From contig CM051457.1 in NCBI GenBank assembly GCA_028274465.1, forward strand, positions 109,305,982-109,369,981: a stretch of DNA of 64,000 nucleotides, written 5' to 3'. Below the pieces are notes generated by a model. It made no database searches and was not told where the DNA came from. It saw only the letters and a program-made list of their open reading frames with translations. The translations under genes and the position numbers were made by a program. Source of the stretch: Plantago ovata (taxonomy: Eukaryota; Streptophyta; Magnoliopsida; Lamiales; Plantaginaceae). Below are positions 45,711 through 56,670 of this stretch, one piece after another; within the stretch, counting starts at the first letter, position 1; each line of letters starts with the position of its first letter.

Positions 45711-46407
45711 TTTCAGTACTATTATCTTCTCCATCGTCCTGCTGTGTTTGGTGGTTTGTTAGGTATCTAAAACCCCACCACTCGGTTCCAGCTCGACTCC
45801 GCCTCGCCTCCAGTGCCGCCGATCTTGTCTACTCTCTCTGTCGTCGGCGGTTATAGCTAATAGATTGAATTCCACCTGAGACTCAGAGTATGTTCAGGTT
45901 TGCTTATCTAACCTTCTGTGTGTGTTAGTAGTAATTTTCATGCCTTGTACGTGTTTGATAAAATTCCTGAGAGACCATCAAGGTTTATTTCTGGTGGAAT
46001 TTGCTTTTCTTTTAGGCCTTGAAACTCCGCTTGATGTTCCTCTGGTGGTGTTGTAATGCATTTCTATATATTCCAACTGTTCAAAAGATTTGATTTAGTG
46101 ATTTGCAGTATCGTCTACTTGATTGACATTCCCTTCATTATTTTGTTTGTGCTGGATTTGTAGTTTTAGAAACCTTTAGTATTAATGTTAGTTGAGCGCT
46201 CTGCTTTTTCTTTTCTCAACTGCTAAATTACGGATTTAAACAATCTAATCTACGCACTTTGGTTCACCCCTGTTTCATTTGCTTATTTGAGCAACATGAT
46301 ATATATGTTCCAGCCTTATCCTTCTTGCCTTGCTGTTATTGGATGGTGCTTACTTTCCCATAATGTAAAACATCAAGTAAATTCGTATCTCTGTCTTGTA
46401 TCTACAG

Positions 46408-46545
46408 ATAGTGAACTGGAGAACATATATAAAATTCCCCGAGGAAGCTAAGCTTACATCAGCTGCAAAAGACTTGATCTTGATCAGCAAACTTCTTTGC
46501 AATGTGAATCAGAGGCTTGGCTCTAAAGGAGCACATGAAATAAAG
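46408..46545 (+). pseudogene. NDR-family AGC protein kinase exon fragment
   Basis: An exon-like piece after an acceptor TCTACAG, reading IVNWRTYIKFPEEAKLTSAA, KDLI, then KLLCNVNQRLGSKGAHEIK, ending at GTGCTG. This is the C-terminal lobe of plant NDR kinases (WR..LKFPEEA....AKDLI..LLCNV..RLG..GA.EIK). Three extra residues (LIS) sit between KDLI and KLL. No other kinase exon is nearby, so it is an isolated fragment. Confidence 0.75.
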
Positions 46546-46704
46546 GTGCTGCAGGGTTGTACTTTATGCAAATCTCTTTCACCAGTTGGAAATACTAATT
46601 CAAGCTGTCAAAATTGTATCTAACACTTACTGTTACATTGTTCAACTGTATGGTTTATGTATACTATATAATTTTTTATCTTATTCTCATGTTTTGTATA
46701 ATAG

Positions 46705-46832
46705 TGTTGTTGAAGCGAAAGCTGAGACAATGAGGCCAATGCATCAGTGATTTATGTTCCTCCTCCTTTTGCAGCAAAAGCTATTATGGAGTCCCTTGGG
46801 CTGAACTAGACCTAATTGTGTGCATCACAGAG
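46705..46832 (+). pseudogene. succinyl-CoA ligase alpha subunit exon fragment
   Basis: Begins VVEAKAET after a possible acceptor. A 2-base insertion follows, then ANASVIYVPPPFAAKAIMES, a 1-base insertion, and AELDLIVCITE. This matches the conserved segment of the mitochondrial succinyl-CoA ligase alpha subunit (TCA cycle, substrate-level phosphorylation). Both indels break the frame, so it is a relic. Further exon-like text follows near 46900-47010 (NPEGNVTSDDPLLIFYEALC), which I cannot name. Confidence 0.7.
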
Positions 46833-47010
46833 CTAATAGGTGTGGGAACAATGGCTGCCTATGCTTTTCCTGTAGCTACCAGTTTGAAAGAGATTCCGAA
46901 CTTTGAAGAATCCTGAGGGAAATGTTACTTCGGATGACCCTCTGTTGATCTTCTATGAAGCCCTCTGTGTAGGACTTAAAGCGAATGAAAGAGCGGATGA
47001 ATTCCTTCAA

Positions 47011-48830
47011 TAACCAAAACAGAACACAGGTGAATAGTATTTACTTGGTGGAAGTTAATTAAGTGGTTCTCTAAAATTTATCTCGTGCGTATGTGAACAA
47101 TGACTGTTCTAATTTGACATGTGTATTCTTGAGTGTTAGTCCTTTTGTGGTTGTGTATTAAAAGCCTTGTTTTGGTAGGCTGTATTAGCTGACCTACTTG
47201 CATAACAACAAAGAATGAACATGTATTAGCATTGAAAGCATTGTTTTGGTCGCCTGTTTTTAGGACCACTCCATCACCTCCTCAGGCCACTGGATCAGCT
47301 GAACCACCGGCCTCGCTCCACAACATTTTTCTCCTCTGCAAGAATGAATAAATTCCCAAATTCTCACCGCTCCGCCCTCCACCAGTACAGTTGAATCGAT
47401 CATTTGGCTGTGTTTTTCAATTGGGAGTTGAGATTCGGTATAGGTCAATTATGTATCATAGATCAAGGAGCAGCTACATACCCCACATTATCTATTTCCC
47501 AGCCAAGTTGGGTGAAGAACGTCCTTGCTCCGGTATCAGGATAGATTTTATGATGTGTATTTGGAGGGAATGGACTCATAACATGTTTACTGATTTTGTG
47601 CCTCTGTGCTATGAGGGAGAGTAGTGCTTGGAATCTTTACCAATTAACTTATTTATGCCATGCAGCATGTTACAATTAACACTCTGGATTCTGGATTTCT
47701 CAAAATCTTACATTAGACTGTCCATTTTCCTTAATCTCACCAGAGCTTTTAAAGCTTGTTAGGTAGAAATTATGTGAACAATCAAATGATGACATGTTCT
47801 CACTTTACATATGTTTGAGAAAGAGCATATAACAAAAGTTTGTTTTGTCCAGATTTGTATAATTAGTCTTTTGGTTTTCTGTTGATAATGTTCTTAAGTA
47901 AATGTATGTGACCATAAAAGGATAATCTTGGTTTTGTTCTTATATGTTATGATTTTCTGCAGATTTAAATCGTCAAAGGAAACTGAATAATTCCCCAGGT
48001 AATCAACAGTATTAAATAAAGGTTGGTAATGTTACTTTCTGCTCAATCTTGCGTTTTACTACATTCTGGCCATGAGAATCATGTATTTGTTTTATTTTGG
48101 GTGTGCAATTGAAAGTGTGAATCGTTTGGCGCTACAAGCCTGAGGAAGCTACACACAAACACAGATAGTGGCAGCATCTATTGTGTATGCCTTTTGGAAC
48201 CTGACATCAGCTCAGACACGAATCTTTGCAGGTAAACACTTAATTATAAGATATATAACAACACAATGAAATTGCGTGGAGGATGTCAATCAAAATATCA
48301 ATTCTCCATTAAATTACACTAAGTAGAGTCTAGAATTAGAATTCTCCAGTCTCACACCAAGTGCGTGTTATTTACTGAAATCAATCCAAAACCCAAATGT
48401 TCTACTCCAAGTGCATAATTAAAGATATCTGGCGCTCTTGATAGGTTACAATTTGAAACAATTAGTTATTTTCTCCCATCGTTTGATGCAGAGAATAAAA
48501 GTGATACCTGGTCTACTGATATCTATTTACAAAACTGATAGACAAGAAGCAAGAATTAAAGTACGCTAGAATTCCTTGAGCCTTGGAATTTTTGAGGTAG
48601 TCAGGTACTTCGTTTTGTGCATTTTCAGCTAGCCTAGGGTTTGAATTATAACATAAAACTTAATGTAGTTTAAGAACATGGGTCTGCACCAGGAGTTTTT
48701 TTCTCTTGTTTTAACTGAATAAGACTAACATGGTATCTTAAATTGTTGCATTTCCATGATTAAATTGGTTCTCGTTGAATTCACGTGTCGAATATTAATT
48801 CTGATCTTTGGGTTTAATTTCAGTTTCCAT
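47011..48830. other. intergenic, no gene recognised
   Basis: Mixed AT-rich DNA. A plus-strand frame of 77 codons at 47391-47624 has no recognised domain. Confidence 0.5.
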
Positions 48831-48834
48831 GTTA

Positions 48835-49547
48835 TGTAAATGTTTGTTCATCGCTGTTATTGTTAATGCCTTCAGTAATTCACATGATTGTTTAGTTCCT
48901 TAAGTTTCAGATAGTCTGAAAAACTACCCCAAAGTACTTATCTGTAATATTCTATCCGGTCCACACTCCAATGTGAGTATTTCTTTTATGTGAATGAGAT
49001 GCTACTTCTTTCAGCGTACTGTTTGAGAACATCAGAAATTTTATTCTAGGAAGTTTAATTGTTTCTCTGTTAGGCTATTACTTGTAGATGGCGTAGGAAT
49101 CAGGTTCTGCGGTATGGAATTCACTTGTAATTGTCAAGTCTATAATTGGTACCGTCATATATTTGTGATTATCTAATTGAATTGTTTTGATTGTTGTTTC
49201 CACTTGATTCTTATGGTTGTTTTCTTAGATATTTTTTACAGTTCCTATCATTAATGTCTTGACAAAATTCTCATGGGTGGTTGGGTTTTTCTCACTTTCC
49301 ATGGCAATATTAATATTCTATCATGGTTGTTATTGTTTATGCCTTTAGAAATTCACATGATTGTTTAGTTCCTTGAATTCCAGATAATCTGAGAACCTAG
49401 TAATTGTCTGTATCTGTAATATTCTATCTGGCCCAAAGTGTATGATCTTTTTCTGTGAAATAACATGGTACATTTTTCAATGCATTGTCGAGTAAATCAG
49501 AATCTTCCATTCTAGGAAGTTGAATTTGCTTTCCCTATCACTTGTAG
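48835..49547 (+). repeat. diverged direct duplication of the H3.3 5' UTR intron
   Basis: 48835-49093 and 49317-49550 are diverged direct repeats. Shared words: AATTCACATGATTGTTTAGT, TCTGTAATATTCTATC, TTCTAGGAAGTT and CACTTGTAGATGGC/TTACTTGTAGATGGC. Both end in an acceptor-like TTGTAG followed by ATGGC. Only the second continues into H3 coding sequence; the first continues with TAGGAATC, an immediate stop. Confidence 0.75.
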
Positions 49548-50075
<528 letters not shown>

Positions 50076-50289
50076 ACTCTCTGTGATCATCTGGCCGCTC
50101 TTGGCTGCCTGCTTGACGCCGTCGACAAATCTCATTGGTTTCATATAGTATGTTTATGTTGTTACTTTGCTGTATAAGTTTTGCAACTTGCATGGTACAT
50201 TTAGTGTTTAATTATTTACACCATTCTATGTGATCTCAGCGGCTATTACTGAGCATGTTTAATTATTTACACCATTGAATAAAAGAAAA

Positions 50290-51560
50290 CCCAGAAGAGT
50301 CTACAAGATACGAGGGCATACCCCAAGTGAAGCACAATGAAATTGATAAAATAAAAAACAAATCCAATGTAAGATCAATGCCTATTACAAACCAGAGGAA
50401 TATACAAATGCTCTAGAACTAGTCTATGACCCGTATAAAGCCTCACACAAGATGGCAATCTCTACAATTACTCAAGGATAATCATCAGTAAGACAGTTTC
50501 AATCCTGAATATACTAAGCTGACAACACCCACTTCCTTCCAGCTCCAGGCTTGGCCTGTGACTGTGCTCCCCAGGCACACATCAGTCCATCTGTGTTGGT
50601 TCTCAGTCAGGTACTGGATAGTAATAGGGCTTCCCATTGATCTTGACTCTTCCAGGAGATAAGAGAAGAGAGGCAAGAAGAAGAATACAAACCTATACCA
50701 AACTGAATCACCAACAAGCTATCCTTTGTAGTATAAGAAAACAAACAACATCCTTTTGCTTACAAAATCTGCACTACAGAATAAACACCACCTAACCAGC
50801 TCTCAGGCCAAGATCAGTAATACCAATTATATCTCAGAGAAATTTTGCAACACCTTTCGAACAAATCTATTCATTTTATTACACATCCTACTATTCAATC
50901 TAATTCGCATATTTTCAGCAATATCTCTACAGATCACATGAAAAGGAACAAGTTTATGTTCAAATACCTTGACATTCCGCCATTTCCAAATACCTGTTAG
51001 AACAGCCCCAAAACAGGCAGCTCGAATGCAATAAGTAAGGGAGGTCTGATGGTTTGAAGAACTGAACAGATGCATCCATCCCTCCAACGTTAGATGATAT
51101 CCCTGCAATCCAACTGTCCGCATCAATCTGTCAAAAACCTGAGAAGTCACCAAACACTCACAAAACAGATGATTGGCCGTTTCAATACCATTACCACACA
51201 TTACACAAGTTGCATCATTAATCAAATGAAACTTTAACAGCCTATCTTTAGTAGCTAATCTATTATGAGCAATAAGCCAATGAATAAAGTTACCTTAGGT
51301 TGAGAGATAGAATTCCAAACCTGCTTATGCCAATTTACTACAGGCCCTTGTTGATGAAAAACACTATACATATCATTTACCAAACCTGTGTAACCTTGTT
51401 GTAACAAAGAAGTACTGCTACAGTCAGGAAAGAAAGCACGAATTATGTCCCTTAAATCAAGTAAACTCCTCCACCAAGGTGAATCAACTGGTCTCCCTTG
51501 AACTGTCCAAATATCCTGCCCATGAAGTTTAAGCTTGTACCCAAGTAGACCAAACAGTTG
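50290..51560 (-). mobile_element. LINE 3' fragment (zf-RVT region), minus strand
   Basis: Upstream pieces on the minus strand (51550-51300) read GRPVDSPWWRSLLDLRDII and VNWHKQVWNSISQPK, typical of plant L1 ORF2 after the RT. A frame of 132 codons (51225-50827) starts with DATCVMCGNGIETANHLFCE, the zinc-finger RVT region, and goes on to the usual LINE C-terminus. A stop separates the two. 5' and RT parts are missing. The sequence TGTTTAATTATTTACACCAT occurs twice just left of it (50202 and 50257), possibly linked to the insertion. 51561-52310 holds nothing recognised. Confidence 0.75.
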
Positions 51561-52373
51561 GGCGCATGTTGAATGGCAATATTCTTTCTTTTAGTTATTA
51601 GTTCTAGCTTCATTGGTTCAGTTCCATCTTTCTTGTCATGGAAGTTTGAACGCTGAGGATAGAATGATAAAAGCTTCACTTAGATAAAGTCTAGGTACTT
51701 GGAAGTTTGGAAGTTCGGAACTTCTCCGAATTATACCTGCATTTTTATATGTGTCTCTGACTCTTTAAAGCCAACCTTGTATCTGTAAATCAACTGTACA
51801 TTTGCTTAGGTTAAGGTGACATGTGGATGATAGGTAGGGCATTTGACTCTTTGTGCTTCTCTTTGGAGTGATGTGTTTTGGCTTGAACGGTTGAACCCAC
51901 ATGTCTTGTTTGGTTAGTGTAGGAAACGGGAAGTGATGAAATCGTCAAAGTTATGGGAGTATTTGTTGTTGTTTGGTACTAGATGTTAAGTTTGGGGAGT
52001 ACTTATCGTTGTTTGGTAGAAATATTAATCGTGGTTATGTGAAATTATAGGTTTGTGTTTTTTAATATACTAATTACTTAGCTTAACTTGTTAATTTGAC
52101 ATTGCACATTCGAGATTATATGTTTATCTTAAATATAAGTTGTTTTAACTCACGATTGAATCGTCAGAAATTAGCACATCTGATCTCTACCATCTGAGTT
52201 CATACATTTATCAATTTGTTTACGCCCACACCTGCCTTGAAGTTGACAAACCGCATTTACATATTCCAGTATACTAGTACCAAACAGTTTTATTGAATTC
52301 CACTTCATAATAATAATAAATAATAATAATAATAATAATAATAATAGGAATAGTAATAATAATAATAATTTTG

Positions 52374-52870
52374 GGGTTCAAGGGTTGGAGTGGCTGTGCG
52401 AAAAGAGGCCCCTATGGGGTTCCTCTCAGATGATGGACGAGACCTTCGCCCGGCAGACCTGTTATTATATAATTGGTCCCAAGGTCGGGACGCCTGCTTG
52501 GATGTTACGGGTGTGTCTCCTTTTGCCGGTGGGGGTTTGGATTCTTGGGTTCCTGCGTTGCAGTCTGCCGCTCAGAAGAAGAAGAGCAAGTATTCTTCTA
52601 AGTGTGCAGAGCACGGCTACTCTTTCATCCTGTTTGCCTTCTCCACCTTTGGGGAGCTCGATGAGGAGGCCCTGGCTACTTTTTCGCGCCTTAAGCGCTT
52701 GTGTGTTAGCCATTCCAATGATGTTAGGAGTGGTGTTTTCCTTTTTTCTAGACTTAACTTTTGTATACAGAAAGGGGTGGGAGCACAGCTTGTCTCCCGA
52801 CTCCCTTCCAATTTTGCGTGAATAAATAAAAGTCTAGTGTTATATATTATTAAAAATAAAAATAAAAAAA
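52374..52870 (+). mobile_element. non-LTR-type insertion flanked by a long ATA-microsatellite duplication
   Basis: Flanked on both sides by ATAATAATAATAATA runs that include the same interruption AATAGGAATAGTAATAATAA and end in AATTTTG or AATTTTGTT (about 52320-52375 and 52875-52937). On the right an A-rich tail (AAAAATAAAAATAAAAAAA) precedes the repeat. This is what a target-primed insertion into a microsatellite would leave. Body about 0.5 kb with one ORF. Confidence 0.6.
52390..52821 (+). CDS. retroelement-type ORF, nuclease-like (PD-(D/E)XK-like?) domain, partial
   Basis: 143 codons open, starting at or before MAVRKEAPMGF. Core: RDLRPADLLLYNWSQGRDAC, LDVTGVSPFAG, then KYSSKCAEHGYSFILFAFST with FGELDEEAL, and ending CIQKGVGAQLVSRLP. 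From memory, such 'RPAD....DVT..SP' sequences occur at the C-terminus of reverse-transcriptase-type proteins in plants and animals. The D and D-x-T spacing recalls PD-(D/E)XK nucleases, but this is my inference. The reading frame is intact; it is a 5'-truncated remainder of a larger protein. Confidence 0.45.
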   Translation: MAVRKEAPMGFLSDDGRDLRPADLLLYNWSQGRDACLDVTGVSPFAGGGLDSWVPALQSAAQKKKSKYSSKCAEHGYSFILFAFSTFGELDEEALATFSRLKRLCVSHSNDVRSGVFLFSRLNFCIQKGVGAQLVSRLPSNFA

Positions 52871-52872
52871 AA

Positions 52873-52909
<37 letters not shown>

Positions 52910-53056
52910 GGAATAGTAATAATAATAATAATTTTGTTATATATGTCCTAGTCCAGCCGCAAATTAAAATGGTACCCAGCTGCAGGAATCTAATAAAAAA
53001 TAGGATCTGAATCAGTAAAACATACTGAGTGCAAAAGAAAACCAGATTCATCTGCC

Positions 53057-53140
53057 GCCTCCTCCAGTAATCCATGAAGCCCCGTAGACTGCTTGGAGAA
53101 TACAAATAAATTCGCATTGGAATTACCAGGCTATCAGCAA
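53057..53140 (+). pseudogene. fragment copy of the F-box gene
   Basis: CTCCTCCAGTAATCCATGAA, GCCCCGT, CTGCTTGGAGAATACAA and AAATTCG.ATTGGAAT match 57205-57290 of the F-box gene, with a deletion of about 13 bp and several substitutions. Same orientation. No other part of the gene is nearby. Confidence 0.85.
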
Positions 53141-53179
53141 AAACAAGTGCTTTAAGAAAGGCGAAGACACTGCGATCTG

Positions 53180-53820
53180 TTTAGCCGGTAAAAATAAGGA
53201 ATCTATAAAAAGAGATATACGATAGATACGATATGGATACGTGGAAACGTCAAAATCTAAAAAAGGAGGATACGTGAAAGTGTAGAATACATTTAATAAT
53301 TTTTATATGTATTTTTAACATATTCAATATGTAACTCAAAATTTATAAAATTTAAATAACATAAACAACCAGAAGAAATTTATATTGATTGATTGACTGA
53401 ATCTGACGAACGACAAAAGGAGTAAATAAACAAGTACTAGTGGAAATCACAATTCACAAACATCATCTTCTCCCCAACATTATCTCAACAAATGTGGCGC
53501 CGTTGAGAAAGGAGCTCTTAAAAATGTAAGTGTTCGATCTAAAATTTGTTCGACCGTCGTATCTGAATTTGGGGAATTTTAAAAAGGAAAAAAAATAAAT
53601 AAATAGGGAAGAATACGTATCCTTCGCGTATCGGGGCGTATCCGTCCCCGATGCGTATCTGCGGCAACCCCCAGGCATTTTCACGTCTTCCTAGTCATCT
53701 TTCTTTTCTTTTAAGGTTAGATTTCGATTTCTAGTTAATTTCATAATATTGTCAAGTTCGTTTAGGATTAGAGTTTCAATTCCCAAATAGTTTCATATTG
53801 TATTAGTCTTCTTTTTTCTT
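53180..53820. repeat. repeat-like segment with 'ggatacgtg' words
   Basis: GATACGTGGAAACGTCAAAA near 53237 is matched in reverse complement near 44605-44640 (GACGTTTTCACGTATCC). A second cluster (GAATACGTATCCTTCGCGTA near 53612) resembles it. Probably parts of a dispersed element; class not determined. No coding sequence seen. Confidence 0.45.
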
Positions 53821-53822
53821 TG

Positions 53823-54320
53823 ATGTTGTTGGAAACCGGATGGGTCTTATAGCATCACCTCTCGTCCCATGAGGGTAGATGGAAGGAGTTAAACTTGCGG
53901 AGATCCGAGCTTCGACCTATAACAAAGGTAGGAGGTTAGGGGAAGTAGGTCCGATCTGCCTTAGTCAGATCGGTACCGAATTAACGTGAGGGGAGAATTG
54001 GACAGCATGGGTGCATGTATATTGTTCAAGTGTGTTTTTGAATGTAATAAATACGAGTATATATAGGATACAAGATGCGGGACCCATTCAGCTGCATGGG
54101 GAGCTGGAGGATAGCGACAGTACTAGGTGTGTCAGTACTAGGTGGTACTATTGGTCCCCTTCGAGGGGGATGGTATCTTTCGAGCCCGGGCCCTAAGGCG
54201 GCGGCTCTCGTTAAGACGACAAGTGTGTCGTAAGACTTCGAGGCACGGGGGCTTCGAGGTGGAGAAAACCTTGAGTGTGACTCAGAATGTCATATATTAC
54301 CTCCCTATCATTCTTATATA
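53823..54320 (+). repeat. LTR-like segment, class uncertain
   Basis: Starts TGTTGTTGGAAACCGG in otherwise AT-rich DNA, contains a promoter-like GAGTATATATAGGATAC near 54054, then GC-rich sequence (AGCCCGGGCCCTAAGGCGGC). The composition and TATA placement resemble a gypsy LTR, but I could not fix the end or find a partner. 54321-54889 is AT-rich with nothing recognised. Confidence 0.3.
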
Positions 54321-54891
54321 TAAAAAAAAAGATAATAGCTTTAGTTCTAATTCAATTCTTTACTTAATAAAATCGAGATTTTCTCACATATATATATTGG
54401 TTGGTTAGTTTTCAGTATTCCATAGAATCAATATCACGCTGCATCACTTTGTGTCGTAGCCAGTGGCGAAGCCGGGGCAAAAGTTCAGACAGGTCCAAGT
54501 TAAAGATATAATTTTTGTAGAAACTTTTTAAGAAAAATTATAAATGTCATATTGTAATCTAATAAAATAATTTGAAAAATAAAATATTTTTTTTTATATA
54601 TTTCTAACTATACATATACATTCAAATAACACGCATAAATTTAATCTTGGATTAATGTGGGTAGGATTTTAAGCATTAAACATGCCACACGATAAATAAA
54701 TTAAGAAAATGAAACGATTGAGCATGCACATGTAGATTTAAAACGGAAAATAACAAATTTTAAAAAGTAAGTTAAATACAAAAATGATTGATAAAAATAT
54801 TAAAATGATTGATAAAAGTCTAAATGAACATATAAGAAATTTACATGAAAACTGGATAAGATAAGATTAAAAATAAAAAAGCATTTGGGGA

Positions 54892-54968
54892 CAAGAGGAT
54901 TCGAACCAGCGCCTAGTAGGAGAAAAGATAACCCGTCAACCACCAGGCTATACGAAGACATTATATCA
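54892..54968 (-). other. tRNA-derived sequence (A and B boxes)
   Basis: On the minus strand TATAGCCTGGTGGTTGA (A-box-like) is followed about 45 bases later by GGTTCGAATCC (B box). The arrangement fits a decayed tRNA gene or the head of a SINE. No clean cloverleaf or acceptor stem could be drawn by eye. Confidence 0.35.
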
Positions 54969-55187
54969 TTAGTACTATATACACAATATTATTCAGGATT
55001 CCAGTGGGGTCCAATGGTCGTAGCTAGGCACCCTTACAATTGGGATTTCTGCAGTTTGAATCAATCAAATCTAGAGGTATGAATTATTGTTTTACCTTTC
55101 AAATCTGTGAATAAATTATTTTAATTAATTAACCACAGTTATAAGTACTGTTGTTGGCCATGTGAATTTATCTTTGTGTTAATTAAT

Positions 55188-55345
55188 TAATATCAAAGCA
55201 AATTGGTGAAATTCGTGATACTGCTAGTGGACCAAACAAAATTTGATGTTTGTTTATGATTTTCTGTCAATTCAATATGTTTTATGTTTCGACTTTTTAG
55301 AATTGTATCAAGAGTGTGTGTGTTAGATCACATAATTTAACAGTT

Positions 55346-55394
<49 letters not shown>

Positions 55395-55407
55395 GTATAT
55401 ATATGTG

Positions 55408-55490
<83 letters not shown>

Positions 55491-55758
55491 TTATTTTATT
55501 TTTTGTAATTTTTTTCAATATTAACTTTGAATTATGATGGAAAAATATTATTATGTTAGTTGTGTACTATTTTTTAATATATTTTGGATAATATCTTACA
55601 CATTAAATTATTATTTAATATAATTACTATCTTTTAATGTATATATATTTATGATTTTAAGTGTAATAGTTAATATTAAAGGAAATTTGTGAAATTCGTG
55701 TTCATGGGACACAAAATAAATTTGATGTATATTTACTATTTTCTGTCAATTCAATATG
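55188..55758 (+). repeat. 90-bp direct repeats flanking an (AT)n microsatellite
   Basis: 55188-55280 and 55668-55758 share GTGAAATTCGTG, ACAAA(A)TTTGATGT and GATTTTCTGTCAATTCAATATG-type words. Between them are (AT)n runs at about 55349-55382 and 55418-55486, with GTAT and GTGT interruptions. The 73-codon plus-strand frame here is the translated microsatellite. Confidence 0.85.
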
Positions 55759-55759
55759 G

Positions 55760-56670
55760 GTGATCCTGTTACGAAACAAAATTTGATCTTTTCATGGATT
55801 GTTTGTGTACTATTTGTGGGTTTCTTTTTTCTTCTTTCGTTTCAATATATTCTTGTTGCCTGCTACCTTCTTGTTGCATGCTACCTGCTGTATGGATCTG
55901 GTCGTGGTCGGGTCTTAAAATTCCTTTTCCAAGTTTTAATCATATCTGGTTATTCTCTTGGTCACGTATTAAATTGCTTGTTACTTGTTGGTTGACGAGC
56001 ATAGGGTGGAGAGTTAGATAGGAACCAATATAAGCCATCCCGTTGATCAAGTAAGGAGCTTGGCAATTGATGGACGTATTGTTGATCCTACTCTAAATTT
56101 CACGCCAGATGCTCATTTATCGGCATAGAATGGAGGAATATGTGATGATTAGGGTAAATGAGAGTTGGTTTTTTGCTTTCGTTGATTTTGGCTCGTTATT
56201 CTTGGTTCTTTGGTACTATAGTTCGTTCTGGTTTTGGCCCCTCCCCTTGGATTGGTTTTGAGCTACCGTCCACGTTTTCTTTTTAAGAGGTAGAGATGAT
56301 ATTCTTGGCACTAATCCTGTATTCTCCTAAGACCTAAGGCTTTTGCTTGTTTGCTTGTTGAGGTTCTACTGGCTAAGTATTCTTGTGTTGAGGCAGGGGT
56401 GTCCTTTCCCCTTTCTATTTTTTACCATTTCTGGTTCGGGATGGAAGTTAGGTTTTGGTTTATAGGCGTTCTATGGGAGAATTCTCCGTTATTTGGATAA
56501 AGTGCTCATTTTTTCTTATGCTCAGTTTATTATCAAAATATAATTTTTTAGCCGGTTTTTTTCCTTTAATTTTTATTATTTTTTAAATTATTTGGTTGTT
56601 TATAAAGCTCAGGATTCTGTCAGTTCAACATATTAATTTTTTGTTTCTCTTTTGTAGAAATAATCGCATC
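55760..56670. other. upstream region and probable 5' UTR intron of the F-box gene
   Basis: A plus-strand frame at 55756-55995 gives a hydrophobic 79-residue peptide with a short repeat (LVACYLLVACYLL), not recognised. An acceptor TCTTTTGTAG ends at 56657, just before the F-box start, so part of this stretch is probably an intron in the leader. Confidence 0.4.

Noticed and set aside
50485..50676. 63-codon minus-strand frame.
   Set aside because: Probably the 3' UTR of the LINE fragment; no domain recognised.
55316..55537. 73-codon frame of alternating Tyr and Ile.
   Set aside because: Translated (AT)n microsatellite.
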